Positions 42,010 through 51,502 of a DNA stretch of 64,000 nucleotides are shown here, piece by piece. Every line of letters starts with the position of its first letter. The first letter of the stretch is position 1. A program made the position numbers and the translations under genes. This stretch comes from Melioribacteraceae bacterium (lineage in GTDB: Bacteria > Bacteroidota > Ignavibacteria > Ignavibacteriales > Melioribacteraceae). Location: positions 992,001 through 1,056,000 of the forward strand of contig DAOSDY010000001.1 in assembly GCA_035362835.1 (NCBI GenBank), given 5' to 3'. The notes beneath the pieces were generated by a model that saw nothing but the letters and a program-made list of their open reading frames with translations, did not search any database and was not told the DNA's origin.

Positions 42010-43584
42010 TTACTTTTTGAAAGTGAATCTGAAATTTAATGTATCCCCGCGGGAAATTGTAAAGGCCGTATCAATGTCTTTATAACTCGGGTGTTTTATT
42101 ACAAGTCGGACCGGACCCGGTGCCACTCTTATCAATTCTTTTTCCGGAAGCGGTGTTGTTCCCTTAAAATCTTCATTTACATAGACATTTCCCCAGGGAG
42201 CTACTCTGCACCGGATATACCCGATTGTTGATTCCAGAGAAACCCTGAATCTTGTTGTTTCTCCCTGTATAACATTAACAACATCCGAAAAAACAGGATA
42301 ATCGGGATGAACAAGTTTAATTGTATGCTCGCCTTCCTGATAAACCAGCGGTTTTGTGAATGGTGTTAACCCGATTCTTTCTCCGTCAATAAAAACTTCT
42401 GCATACGGAGAAACATTAACCAGGAGCTGGCCGTATTTTACAACGGGCACATTCTGAGATTGGTCCTGATCCATTTTATTATTCCCCTGCTCAACAAGAG
42501 GCTTATTAAGATTAGCGGGATTTACTTCATCCTGATTGATCTCATCCCGATTTATGCCGGATTCGGAATTGTTCCTTCCCGCAGTATCGGTGCTATTAGA
42601 AATCTCTTTATTCTCGGGATTTAAATTTGATTCAACTCCCGGATTCTCCAGCTTCATCATAATTATTATCAGAATTGCTACAACCGAAACAATGGCCATT
42701 AGCCATAAGAGTTTTTTCGATCTCCCGCTCTCCCTTTCATACTGTTCAACTGTCATTGTCGGCTGTTCATCGGGTATATTCAATTCGTTAAGAATTTCCC
42801 GCGCAGAATCATATCTTTTAGATAAATTTTTCTGAAGAAGTTTTGAAAGTAAATTCCCGATCTGTTCCGGTAAGTCTTTAACCTGGTTCGAAATGTTTCC
42901 CTCGTCGAATCCCATTATTTCATTTAGTGTTAAGCTAACATTCTCTTTTAAGAACGGATTCCTGCCTGTAAACATTTCAAACAAAACAACACCCGCAGAG
43001 AAGAGATCGGATTGGGGATTTAATTTTGCGCCTCGGACCTGTTCCGGCGACATATAACTCGGGGTTCCGACAATTGAATACGGATTAGTAACAAAGTTGT
43101 CCTCGGCGGAAAGAGCCAGTCCGAAATCGCCGAGTTTAAGATTAAGATTTTTATCGATGAAAATATTCTCGGGCTTGATATCACGGTGAATTATCTGGTG
43201 AGCGTGTGCAAAGTCGAGAGCTTTAAGGAGCTGAACCATCAGTTTTTCTTTCTGATCAGGCTCAAGAGATTTTGTTTTAAATATGTTGCGAAGGCTCACG
43301 CCGTCTATATATTCGAACGAAATATAAAAATATTCTTTGGCTGTTCCGAAGTCGAGAACCTTAATAATATTCGGATGATCAAGCTTTGCAAGAAGTTTTG
43401 CCTCCCGTTTAAAACGTTCCACCAACGCATGGTCGGATATTTTCTGCGTGTTGAGAACTTTAAGAATAATTTTCTTGCTCAGATAAACATGATTCGCAAG
43501 GAAAACGGCCGCGTGTTCATCTTTTTTAAGGACTTCAAGTATTTCGAATTTTTCGAACAATATTTCAGTTGTTATTCCAAGCAT
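42010..43584 (-). CDS. Membrane Ser/Thr protein kinase with two PEGA domains
   Basis: This 524-residue protein has a complete Hanks-type kinase domain (Lys42 in ILKVL, HRDIKPEN at 133-140, DFGLA at 153-157, GTPSYMSPEQ), one membrane helix (292-310), an Asn-rich stretch, and two PEGA domains (about 383-450 and 451-524) outside the membrane. PEGA domains are often involved in surface or cell-wall binding. The kinase domain is cytoplasmic, so the protein could sense the envelope and phosphorylate a regulator. The sigma-54 activator encoded just upstream is the obvious candidate. All catalytic residues are present. Confidence 0.93.
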   Translation of the reverse strand: MLGITTEILFEKFEILEVLKKDEHAAVFLANHVYLSKKIILKVLNTQKISDHALVERFKREAKLLAKLDHPNIIKVLDFGTAKEYFYISFEYIDGVSLRNIFKTKSLEPDQKEKLMVQLLKALDFAHAHQIIHRDIKPENIFIDKNLNLKLGDFGLALSAEDNFVTNPYSIVGTPSYMSPEQVRGAKLNPQSDLFSAGVVLFEMFTGRNPFLKENVSLTLNEIMGFDEGNISNQVKDLPEQIGNLLSKLLQKNLSKRYDSAREILNELNIPDEQPTMTVEQYERESGRSKKLLWLMAIVSVVAILIIIMMKLENPGVESNLNPENKEISNSTDTAGRNNSESGINRDEINQDEVNPANLNKPLVEQGNNKMDQDQSQNVPVVKYGQLLVNVSPYAEVFIDGERIGLTPFTKPLVYQEGEHTIKLVHPDYPVFSDVVNVIQGETTRFRVSLESTIGYIRCRVAPWGNVYVNEDFKGTTPLPEKELIRVAPGPVRLVIKHPSYKDIDTAFTISRGDTLNFRFTFKK

Positions 43585-43585
43585 T

Positions 43586-45085
43586 CTATTGCTCGCCCAT
43601 CTCCTTTAATTTGAGTTGTATCCACCTTACCGAAACATCAAGAGATTTTGCGGTAAGCGTTCGGTTGCCGTTAAATTCTTCGAGACGTTTTTTGAGAAGC
43701 AGCATTTCAAATTCATGAAGAGTCCCCTTAAAATCCGCAACATCCCTGCTGTCTTCCATTATTATATGTTCGTTTGAAATTCTGTTTGTATCGCTAAGTA
43801 TCAGAGCTCTTTGAACCACATTGATCAGCTGCCTAATATTTCCCGGCCAGTAGTAATTTTCAAGTTTTTTAATTGCGGACGGGTCGATAGAGACATCTTT
43901 TCTTCCGAGTTTCCTGGCAAAGTAACTGGCCAGCATCGGAATATCCTCTCGCCTTTCACGTAACGGCGGCATTTTAATAGGAAAAACGTTCAACCGGTAG
44001 AAAAGATCCTCCCTGAACTGTCCGTCTTTTGTAAGTGAATGGAGGTCTTTATTAGTGGCCGCAATAATTCTTACATCCGCTTTTTTTACTTTGGTATCGC
44101 CGAGCCGGATAATTTCCCTGCTTTCAAGAACACGAAGAAGTTTTGCCTGGAGAGCCGTGGAAATATCCCCGATTTCGTCCAGGAAAAACGTGCCTCCTTC
44201 CGCTGCTTCGATGAGTCCCTGCTTATCCGAATTGGCGCCCGTGAAAGCGCCCTTTTTATAACCGAACAATTCGCTTTCGAGTAGATTATCCGGAATCGAT
44301 CCGCAGAACTGCGCAAGAAAAGGTTTTTCCTTTCTTTTACTCAGCTGATGAATCGCTTTCGCAGCAATTTCCTTTCCTGTTCCGCTCTCGCCGACAATTA
44401 ATACTGTAGCGTCTGTCTGGGCAACCTTGTAAAGGAGTTGGGAAAGGTTTCTCATAACAACGCTTGCACCGATCATGTCGGGAATTTCTTCGGTGGACTG
44501 GAGTTTGTTTGTTAGAATAATGTTTTCTTTTTCCAGTTCTTCGAGCTTCAGAATTTTATCGAGGGCTAATGAAACCAGGTTCGAGAAGAAATTAAGGAAT
44601 GTGAGATTTTCTTCGGTGAATTCCCGGCGGTCCAGAGTACTATCGGCAATAATAACACCCCAGACTTTCCCGTTCCTTTTAATCGGCACACCGATCACCG
44701 ATTTAATTCTGTGAATCTGAACGCTTTCAAACTGAGAAAGGTGCGGGTCGCTCATTACATCGTGATATAAGAGAGGTTTCTTTTCCTGTATTACCTTCTG
44801 AAGTATTCCCGAAGAAAACTCGCCGAGGTCTGTAATGTTTTCACTCGAGATCTTCCTCCCCGTAATTATCGAAAAATTATTTGTAGAGTCGTCGTATTTA
44901 ACAAAAATCCCCCGTTCGGCATTAATAATCTTAATTACAATGTCGATTGTATCTTCAATTAAAGAATCCTGTCGGGTAGCGGAATTTAAAATCTGTGTAA
45001 ACTCGTATAGAGCTTCGAACTCTTCCCTGGAAAGATTTTTAACATGGCTAATATTTTCAGTAACAAGATTTTTCATTTTGATCAC
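43586..45085 (-). CDS. GAF-domain sigma-54 transcriptional activator
   Basis: This 499-residue protein has an N-terminal GAF domain (about 20-180), an AAA+ domain with GESGTGKE (232-239), GAFTGA (279-284) and FFLDEIGD, and a C-terminal helix-turn-helix (LTAKSLDVSVRWIQLKLKEM). There is no receiver, so it is not a response regulator; its activity could be set by a GAF ligand or by phosphorylation from the Ser/Thr kinase. The frame opens with GTG overlapping the upstream stop (GTGA), and an ATG follows three codons later at 45076. Either could be used. Confidence 0.93.
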   Translation of the reverse strand: MIKMKNLVTENISHVKNLSREEFEALYEFTQILNSATRQDSLIEDTIDIVIKIINAERGIFVKYDDSTNNFSIITGRKISSENITDLGEFSSGILQKVIQEKKPLLYHDVMSDPHLSQFESVQIHRIKSVIGVPIKRNGKVWGVIIADSTLDRREFTEENLTFLNFFSNLVSLALDKILKLEELEKENIILTNKLQSTEEIPDMIGASVVMRNLSQLLYKVAQTDATVLIVGESGTGKEIAAKAIHQLSKRKEKPFLAQFCGSIPDNLLESELFGYKKGAFTGANSDKQGLIEAAEGGTFFLDEIGDISTALQAKLLRVLESREIIRLGDTKVKKADVRIIAATNKDLHSLTKDGQFREDLFYRLNVFPIKMPPLRERREDIPMLASYFARKLGRKDVSIDPSAIKKLENYYWPGNIRQLINVVQRALILSDTNRISNEHIIMEDSRDVADFKGTLHEFEMLLLKKRLEEFNGNRTLTAKSLDVSVRWIQLKLKEMGEQ

Positions 45086-46050
45086 TTGACAACAAAAGAT
45101 GCCGGTTTAGAACGGCACCGGTTCTGGAAATCGTCCACAGCCCAGACGACCCAATAATACTCACCCGGAGAAAGGTCAAAATCGGGTGTTGTTTCCACGT
45201 CCTCTTTGGAAATATTTTCTTTGTCCCATATTGGTTGGGGAACGAGTTCGTCTGTATAAATTTCAACTTTGTATTTGAAATTGAATCCGGGAAGAAAGCG
45301 ATACCATTTAAGAACAGGCTTCGTATTCACCGAGATTTTATTCAACGGTTCGCGGATTATAACTTCCTGTTTAATTATTCGCATTACATTGGTGGAGCCC
45401 GTTAAAAAAGCTTTATGGGTATTATCAATCGTAACCAGTTCAAATTTCTTGCCGATAACAATGTCGAGAGAAGTAACATTGAGATCTGCAGGAGTAAATG
45501 AACCTTCGAACATATTCAGGACAGGGCTAAAGCTTAGCTTTTTTGAAAAAGCGAGCTCATCACACTTTAAGTAGACAGTATCGATTGTGTTATCGGGATC
45601 CGATATCGATACCTGACCGTTTAATCTGCTATCCTGAACATCTGCATACCTGTTCTGAACAATTGTAAAAAGATTGAATTTGTTTATTTGAGGAATTGCG
45701 TTTAAAGAAACATCCTCCCGTTTGTTCTTCTGGCCTGCCCAAACAATTCTTACCGAATCTTTTGAATATCCATCCTTTTCAAAAATCAGGATTCCATCAT
45801 TCATAACCAATTCATCCAGCTTATAATAACCGTTCTGATCTGTCTGAACGGTGAGGTTCTTATCCTTCCAGAAAACTTTTACACCCGCAATCGGTTGCTG
45901 CGGAAGAGCTGTTGTTTTTATAGTCCCCTCTATTGAAGTCAACTTGTAATCAGGGCTCGAGGGATCAAGGGGGTTCAATCTCGGTGCATCACATGAAAGT
46001 TGAGAGATAAGAACCAAAACAGCAAAAATGATTGCTAAATATTTTTTCAT
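45082..46050 (-). CDS. Lipoprotein with a carboxypeptidase-regulatory-like domain
   Basis: This 322-residue protein has a lipoprotein signal with Cys20 (LISQLSC), then DAPRLNPLDPSSPDY, a CarboxypepD_reg-like domain (IEGTIKTTALPQQPIAGVKV...YKLDELVMN), and fibronectin type III-like strands in the rest, ending in PGEYYWVVWAVDD. It is probably an envelope lipoprotein with a binding role. The ATG at 46050 is chosen because the lipobox begins right after; the longer frame to 46113 adds a non-signal N-terminus. It heads the operon whose next genes encode the GAF activator and PEGA kinase. Confidence 0.82.
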   Translation of the reverse strand: MKKYLAIIFAVLVLISQLSCDAPRLNPLDPSSPDYKLTSIEGTIKTTALPQQPIAGVKVFWKDKNLTVQTDQNGYYKLDELVMNDGILIFEKDGYSKDSVRIVWAGQKNKREDVSLNAIPQINKFNLFTIVQNRYADVQDSRLNGQVSISDPDNTIDTVYLKCDELAFSKKLSFSPVLNMFEGSFTPADLNVTSLDIVIGKKFELVTIDNTHKAFLTGSTNVMRIIKQEVIIREPLNKISVNTKPVLKWYRFLPGFNFKYKVEIYTDELVPQPIWDKENISKEDVETTPDFDLSPGEYYWVVWAVDDFQNRCRSKPASFVVK

Positions 46051-46149
46051 TAAAAAAGTCAAAAAATCACATAATAAGATAGGTTGTTTGTGCAAATTTT
46101 TCGCACCACGCAAAATTTTGTGGGTATAATATGCAGAATTTATTAGAAA

Positions 46150-46938
46150 TTAAAAATTCAAAAATATGTTTCCCGTGAGGAAAAGTACCGCTTTACCGCT
46201 TATTCTAACCCGGTCACCAGCTTGAACACATTTTAATTCACCGCCTCTTAAAGAGACCTGATGGGCCAGCAGCTCATTTTTGCCGAGCCTTCCAGACCAG
46301 TAAGGAGTTAGTACCGTATGCGCTGAGCCAGTAACCGGATCCTCATTAATTCCAAGGTTTGGAGCAAACATCCTTGAGACAAAATCAACGTTTTTTCCGG
46401 GCGCAGTAATAATCATATGAACCGGATGAAGAGTTTTAAGCCGTTCAAAATCGGGATTATAGTTTCGAATATAATCTTCCGAATCGAAGACCAGAAATAA
46501 ATATTCTCCTCCTTCAAGTATTTCAACCGGTTCGCGATCGAAACATTCAGAAATTTTATCGGGTCTTTTAGCTGGCTTCGGTTTATTCGATGGAAAATCG
46601 AGTGTAAGATATTCGCTGTTGCGTTCGACCGCAAGAATTCCGCTTCTTGAATTAAAATTTACTTTACTGCTCTCTTTTTCGAAAAAGTTGAAGATTACAA
46701 ACGCAGAAGCTAGAGTTGCGTGTCCGCACAAATTAACTTCTTTAAGCGGAGTCATCCACCTTATATGATAATTCTCTTTTTCTTTTACAAAGAAAGCTGT
46801 TTCGGCCAGATTATTTTCTGCGGCGATCTTCTGCATCGTACCGTAGTCCAGCCATTTATCCAGAGGAACAACTGCTGCGGGATTACCGCCAAACAACTCA
46901 CCGGTGAACGCATCAACCTGGTAAATCGGAAGTGTCAT
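46150..46938 (-). CDS. PhzF-family isomerase
   Basis: This 262-residue protein has the PhzF fold: VDAFTGELFGGNPAAVV at the start, NLAETAFF, RWMTPLKEVNLCGHATLAS, and FAPNLGINEDPVTGSAHTVLTPYW in the second half. The glutamate in NLAETAF matches the catalytic Glu of PhzF. These enzymes isomerise small acids; the substrate here is unknown, and no phenazine gene is near. GGAGA precedes the ATG. Confidence 0.92.
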   Translation of the reverse strand: MTLPIYQVDAFTGELFGGNPAAVVPLDKWLDYGTMQKIAAENNLAETAFFVKEKENYHIRWMTPLKEVNLCGHATLASAFVIFNFFEKESSKVNFNSRSGILAVERNSEYLTLDFPSNKPKPAKRPDKISECFDREPVEILEGGEYLFLVFDSEDYIRNYNPDFERLKTLHPVHMIITAPGKNVDFVSRMFAPNLGINEDPVTGSAHTVLTPYWSGRLGKNELLAHQVSLRGGELKCVQAGDRVRISGKAVLFLTGNIFLNF

Positions 46939-46960
46939 ATTGTCTCCTGAAAATCTTGAT

Positions 46961-46976
46961 CATGATCGGGATCATG
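46961..46976. promoter_or_regulatory. Dyad CATGATC-GG-GATCATG upstream of the phzF-like gene
   Basis: A perfect 7-bp inverted repeat sits in a local cluster of GATCAT words (46957-46986), 23 bases before the phzF-like start. It might be an operator, or low-complexity drift. Confidence 0.3.
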
Positions 46977-46999
46977 CTCTTGATCATTAGAATGAATAA

Positions 47000-47533
47000 T
47001 TAGAAGTATTTGTCTTTATGTAAAAATGGAATAACTGCAACTTTCAATCCTTCTATATAAAGTTCTTTCCTGTTCATAACTCCGTTTGTAAAATAGCCGA
47101 TAGCACCCTGTTTCTGTTTGGTGTTCTCTTCGTTCTGAATCTGATCCATCACATCGCCAAGCTCTATTCCGTCAAGAAGCTTATCAACAACCGGCTTCGG
47201 TAATTCAAAAAGCGGTGATGTTCCAAATCCTTCTTTGCCGGCACTATCAATAACACACATACATCCGAACGCGAACCATTTGTCGAATAGTTTCGCAATT
47301 CCTCCCTCAATTCCAATAAAAAGGTCGGCACCGATATTTTTATTATTACAATACGACTGTAAAAACAGCGCGCGATTCCTTGCGCCGATGAAGGTTTCAT
47401 CGCCTACCGGCTGAACGGATACTCCAGATTCAGCGTCCATCCCAATTACATCGATACTCTCAAAGTAATTGGAAAGAGCTTCTTTAACAGAATCAATTTT
47501 AACCGGATTTTTTGAGCCGACAAATATTTTCAT
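47000..47533 (-). CDS. yjjX: YjjX-type inosine/xanthosine triphosphatase (DUF84)
   Basis: The 177-residue protein starts MKIFVGSKNPVKIDSVKEAL and has VQPVGDETFIGARNRAL, IGIEGGI and the C-terminal KQGAIGYFTNG, which are DUF84/YjjX signatures. These enzymes hydrolyse non-canonical purine triphosphates. The ATG overlaps the stop of the esterase gene (ATGA); a frame open ten codons further lies inside that gene and is not used. Confidence 0.9.
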   Translation of the reverse strand: MKIFVGSKNPVKIDSVKEALSNYFESIDVIGMDAESGVSVQPVGDETFIGARNRALFLQSYCNNKNIGADLFIGIEGGIAKLFDKWFAFGCMCVIDSAGKEGFGTSPLFELPKPVVDKLLDGIELGDVMDQIQNEENTKQKQGAIGYFTNGVMNRKELYIEGLKVAVIPFLHKDKYF

Positions 47534-48660
47534 TTTGCAAAGAATAAAATTAGAGGTCTCCACATTCTCTTCGCCCAGGCAGCTTCATTATGTTCTGCCT
47601 CGTTATCAATAAACAGAAAAAAATCTTTCTCTTTATTAAACCCGTGTGATTTAAGCGCGTCTATCATTTCATCTATTCCCGGCTGCAGAACCGATTCAAG
47701 CCCAACGCCGCCGTTATCCAGGTAAAAGAGGAGATTCTTTTTCCTGCCCGAATAATTTCTTACGACATCAACATAGTTGTAATCCCTGAATTTAAATGCG
47801 GGCGAGAAGCAGGCAGCTTTCGAAAATACTTCGGGATAATCCCAGGCGATTACAAAAGAGATTAATCCCCCCATCGACGAGCCGCCTACAGCTGTGTTTA
47901 AACGGTCGGGCAGTGTTCTGTAATTTGAATCTACAAACGGTTTAATCTTCTCGACAATCAGCTTCATATACAATTCCCCGAGCGGAGTTTTACTGTATTC
48001 ACTGGCACGGTCGGATGTATTATTGATCCCCACCAGAATAAACGGTTTAATCTCACCCTTGCGGATAAGAGTATCCGCAGTCTCATCAACTTGCCAGTCG
48101 ATAAAAGTATTGGAAGTACGTGGGTTTACAAGATTCTGCCCGTCGTGCATATATAGAACCGGATAACGCTGATCCTGATTCTCATTATAACCGGGCGGAA
48201 GCCCGACGAATATATCGCGCGGCTTCAAACCATCAATCATAAAATCTTTATGAAATTCAACCGTGCCGGTAATTTGTCCTTTAACAACAAAATTAAATTT
48301 ATCCCTCCAGTTCATAACTGTAATAACAACTACGGTATCCTTTTCTGCTGTAAGGATTGTATTCGGAGGAATAGTAGAATCGCTTCCAAGAGCTTCTGTA
48401 TCCCAGCTTCCCTTGGTAAATTTAAACTCCATCCGGAATCCTTTTGGAACCTGGAGTTTTCTCCTCCATGTTTTATTTCCGATATTATCAAGCATAACTT
48501 TATCCGGCTGCCAGTTGCCGAGCAGTTCCGAATTTCCGGAGACATAAACTTTTGAAGAATCGCCGAGCGTAGGCGAAACAACTTCTAATGTAACATTAAT
48601 TGTTTGAGCCGACAGATTTATTCCAAGAAAGAAAATCAGGATAGAATACAACTTCTTCAT
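47530..48660 (-). CDS. Exported esterase with an N-terminal starch-binding-like domain
   Basis: This 376-residue protein has a signal peptide (1-18), a CBM20-like domain (about 20-120, with VYVSGNSELLGNWQPDK) and an enterochelin esterase-type alpha/beta hydrolase domain with the nucleophile in GGSSMGG, LYMHDGQN earlier, and DNEAEHNEAAW supplying the His. It probably cleaves an ester of a glycan or siderophore. The combination of a carbohydrate-binding and esterase domain favours a sugar ester. Confidence 0.85.
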   Translation of the reverse strand: MKKLYSILIFFLGINLSAQTINVTLEVVSPTLGDSSKVYVSGNSELLGNWQPDKVMLDNIGNKTWRRKLQVPKGFRMEFKFTKGSWDTEALGSDSTIPPNTILTAEKDTVVVITVMNWRDKFNFVVKGQITGTVEFHKDFMIDGLKPRDIFVGLPPGYNENQDQRYPVLYMHDGQNLVNPRTSNTFIDWQVDETADTLIRKGEIKPFILVGINNTSDRASEYSKTPLGELYMKLIVEKIKPFVDSNYRTLPDRLNTAVGGSSMGGLISFVIAWDYPEVFSKAACFSPAFKFRDYNYVDVVRNYSGRKKNLLFYLDNGGVGLESVLQPGIDEMIDALKSHGFNKEKDFFLFIDNEAEHNEAAWAKRMWRPLILFFAK

Positions 48661-48813
48661 TTTAACACCATTTTTTAACCCGTCAAAAATAACAATTATT
48701 ATTATTTCTTATAACTCTTGAAAAAGCTTGTCAAATATTAAATATTCTTTTCATATAGTCTAAACGATTGGTATTTTTCAAAAGATAATTTTCAACGTCT
48801 TGGAGCCTCCCAA

Positions 48814-49947
48814 ATGAAAATCAAACATCTATTAACAGCAGCGCTATTCGTTTTCTTTTTCACCAGTTTAAGTGCTCAGCCGAATTACAGAAAAGAGATT
48901 AAGATTCCCGACATTCCGGGATACAAATCTTTAAAATGCGATTTCCATTCACATACGGTTTTTTCGGACGGAACAGTATGGCCTACATTCAGAATAGAAG
49001 AAGCATGGCGGAGCGGGCTGGACGCAATTGCAATAACGGATCATATTGAGTATCAGCCGCACAAGGATTATGTTCCTACGAATCACAACGCCGCATATGA
49101 GATCGGCAATGCTCTTGCAGATCAGCTCGGCATTATTCTGATCCACGGTTCAGAGATTACACGCAGTATGCCTCCCGGGCATCTCAATGCTATTTTTATT
49201 ACGGATGCTAACGCTCTTGTAAAAGACGACTGGCGGGACGCTATTAAAGAAGCCGTTAAACAGGGAGGGCTTGTTTTCTGGAATCATCCCGGATGGACCG
49301 GTCAGCAGCCCGACGGAGTTGCGCGCTGGTACGATGAACACACCTACCTTTTAGAAAACAAACTGATCTCGGGAATTGAAGTTGTAAACAGCATTGAGTA
49401 TTACCCGACTGTTTTTGAATGGTGCCTGGAAAAAAAGTTAGCGATCCTTGGTAACAGCGATATTCATAATCCGATTGAATTCGATTACGTAAACACACGA
49501 CGGCCCGTAACATTAGTCTTTGCCAAAACAGCATCTTCGGAAGGAATAAAGGACGGAATTATGAACCGTCGTACGGCAATCTTTTACGACGGAAAATTAT
49601 ACGGTGAGGAAAAATACCTTGATCCTCTTTTCAGATCATCGGTTAAATTTGAAACTACAACCGTAAACACAGTTGGAAGAAGTACTGCCAACATAAAAGT
49701 GACAAATAATTCAGATATCGATTTTGAATTGCGTCTGGAGGGAACTGACGAGAAGATCCGTTTTCCGGAATACATTAAACTTCTTGCAGGAACAACAATG
49801 ATGTTTCCCGTGAGAGCACGCAAGGATGATACGGACGTCAAGAAAAAATATTCAGTAGTATATGCGGTAGAAAACCTTATAACAGGCGCAGAAAAAAACC
49901 TCAAATTAAATCTCGATTTTAATATTAAGGTCACTCCGAAGAAGTAA
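48814..49947 (+). CDS. Exported PHP-domain phosphoesterase
   Basis: This 377-residue protein has a signal peptide (1-21) and a PHP domain: CDFHSHTVFSDG (about 44-55), ITDHIEYQ (75-82), GSEIT, FWNHPGW and NSDIHN, which form the metal ligands. A C-terminal beta-sandwich (about 275-377) follows. The usual activity is a metal-dependent phosphatase or phosphodiesterase; the substrate is unknown. GGAGCC precedes the ATG. Confidence 0.88.
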   Translation: MKIKHLLTAALFVFFFTSLSAQPNYRKEIKIPDIPGYKSLKCDFHSHTVFSDGTVWPTFRIEEAWRSGLDAIAITDHIEYQPHKDYVPTNHNAAYEIGNALADQLGIILIHGSEITRSMPPGHLNAIFITDANALVKDDWRDAIKEAVKQGGLVFWNHPGWTGQQPDGVARWYDEHTYLLENKLISGIEVVNSIEYYPTVFEWCLEKKLAILGNSDIHNPIEFDYVNTRRPVTLVFAKTASSEGIKDGIMNRRTAIFYDGKLYGEEKYLDPLFRSSVKFETTTVNTVGRSTANIKVTNNSDIDFELRLEGTDEKIRFPEYIKLLAGTTMMFPVRARKDDTDVKKKYSVVYAVENLITGAEKNLKLNLDFNIKVTPKK

Positions 49948-49961
49948 GTATTTCATGAATT

Positions 49962-49988
49962 TACCGGCAGCAATAATAAGCTGCCGGT
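49962..49988. terminator. Terminator between convergent PHP and PPK2 genes
   Basis: ACCGGCAGC pairs perfectly with GCTGCCGGT around an 8-base loop, with TTTAATAAA following on the plus strand. It lies in the short gap and may serve both directions. Confidence 0.8.
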
Positions 49989-50825
49989 TTAATAAACCTC
50001 CGGAATAAACGTCTGATCGGTCATTGGCGGTCTTACGTATCCTTTCGATTTCTCGCGAGGCGGAAGTTCAATCTGCCCGGGGGTTAAATCCTTATACGGA
50101 ATCATCGTAAGAAGATGATGAATTACATTCAGGCGTGCGCGCTCCTTGTCGTCCGCATTTACAACAAACCAGGGTGCCTGTTTTATATCGGTATGGCTGA
50201 ACATTTCATCCTTGGCTCTTGAATACTCCTCCCATTTGGCGCGGGATTCAAGATCCATCGGACTGAGCTTCCATCTTCTGCGCGGGTCGTGAATTCTTTT
50301 TTGAAATCTCTTCTCCTGTTCTTTATCGCTTATGGAGAACCAGTACTTTATTAAAATTATACCGGACCGGATAAGCATTCTTTCAAATTCCGGACAGGAT
50401 CTGAAAAACTCCCGATATTCATCTTCTGTACAGAATCCCATTACATGTTCTACGCCGGCACGGTTATACCAGGATCGATCGAATAAGACCATTTCACCAG
50501 CGGCCGGCAGATGCTGAACATACCTCTGAAAGTACCATTGAGTTTTTTCCTTCTCGGTCGGTACTCCGAGAGCCACCAGTCTTGCAATACGTGGATTAAG
50601 TTTATCAATAATCCTCTTGATAGTTCCGCCTTTGCCGGCGGCATCTCTCCCTTCAAAAATAACAACCGCCTTCAATCCTTTATTTTTTATCCATTCCTGA
50701 AGTTTGACCAGTTCGATCTGAAGTTTGGCAAGTTCTTTTTCGTAAAACTTTTTTTTGAGTTTCTCTTTTCCGGAGTGATTTTTTTCTTTCGGGGATTTTT
50801 CCGACTTTTCTTTTTTATGTCCCAT
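49989..50825 (-). CDS. ppk2: Polyphosphate kinase 2 (PPK2)
   Basis: This 278-residue protein has the PPK2 P-loop FEGRDAAGKGGTIKRI, the lid and second motif FDRSWYNRAGVEHVMGFC, and WKLSPMDLESRAKWEEYSRA. PPK2 transfers phosphate between polyphosphate and nucleotides. The N-terminus is highly Lys/Glu-rich. The ATG at 50825 follows a GGCGGG site; the frame is open another 29 codons, but the added part is hydrophobic and lacks family support. Confidence 0.93.
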   Translation of the reverse strand: MGHKKEKSEKSPKEKNHSGKEKLKKKFYEKELAKLQIELVKLQEWIKNKGLKAVVIFEGRDAAGKGGTIKRIIDKLNPRIARLVALGVPTEKEKTQWYFQRYVQHLPAAGEMVLFDRSWYNRAGVEHVMGFCTEDEYREFFRSCPEFERMLIRSGIILIKYWFSISDKEQEKRFQKRIHDPRRRWKLSPMDLESRAKWEEYSRAKDEMFSHTDIKQAPWFVVNADDKERARLNVIHHLLTMIPYKDLTPGQIELPPREKSKGYVRPPMTDQTFIPEVY

Positions 50826-50923
50826 ATTCAGCCCGCCGGTAATTTCTTGAAGGAATATACCTGATAGCTTTATTTTAATCCATAAAAAAATTGAATCGGA
50901 AATTAGATCCAAACACCGAATAA

Positions 50924-51364
50924 TTATTTTTCGGTCCAGTCTTTAAATTTGTACCGTCTCATATATTTACGCGGTTTATCGAGCGGCTCAAATCCGTACT
51001 TTTCATAAAGCTTGTGCGCATCTTTTGTGGCGAGCATCCAGGATCTTACATTTTTAAGTTTCGGATGATTTATAATCTCATCCATAAGCATCTTCGAAAG
51101 TCCGATGCCTCTATACTCCTCCTTTATAAAGACATCACACAGATATGCAAACCCGACAAAGTCAGTAATAATTCTTGCGTATCCAGCCTGTTTTTTATGA
51201 AAGTAAACTCCAAAGCAGAATGAGTTTGATATCTGTTCTTTAACTGCGCTTAGAGGAATTCCTTTTGCCCAGTATGAATTAGTTAGAAATCTGTGAGTTT
51301 CGAAAATATCCAGCCTGCGCTTGTTCGTACTGATTGTAAAATCAGTCTTATTGTATTTCATCAT
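50924..51364 (-). CDS. GNAT-family acetyltransferase
   Basis: The protein of about 146 residues has the GNAT core: ARIITDFVGFAYLCDVFIKE, then EYRGIGLSKMLMDEII (the acetyl-CoA loop), and KLYEKYGFEPL. The substrate is unknown. Two ATGs stand in a row at 51364 and 51361; a frame eight codons longer is possible but without a better ribosome-binding site. Confidence 0.88.
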   Translation of the reverse strand: MMKYNKTDFTISTNKRRLDIFETHRFLTNSYWAKGIPLSAVKEQISNSFCFGVYFHKKQAGYARIITDFVGFAYLCDVFIKEEYRGIGLSKMLMDEIINHPKLKNVRSWMLATKDAHKLYEKYGFEPLDKPRKYMRRYKFKDWTEK

Positions 51365-51502
51365 TTTAATCCCGGCCGCATAATTCAATTAATAAATATT
51401 TTAATGCTGAAATTTAGTGGAACAGGAGCAATACCGCCACAGATAAATTATTGATTCATATAATCTTCTTTTTTGTTAAGTTCCGTTATATCTAAACAGA
51501 TA

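Noticed and set aside
46051..46149. A sigma-54 promoter TGGTGC...TTTGC before the lipoprotein operon
   Set aside because: The distance between the GG and GC pairs is two bases too long, so it is not listed as a promoter.
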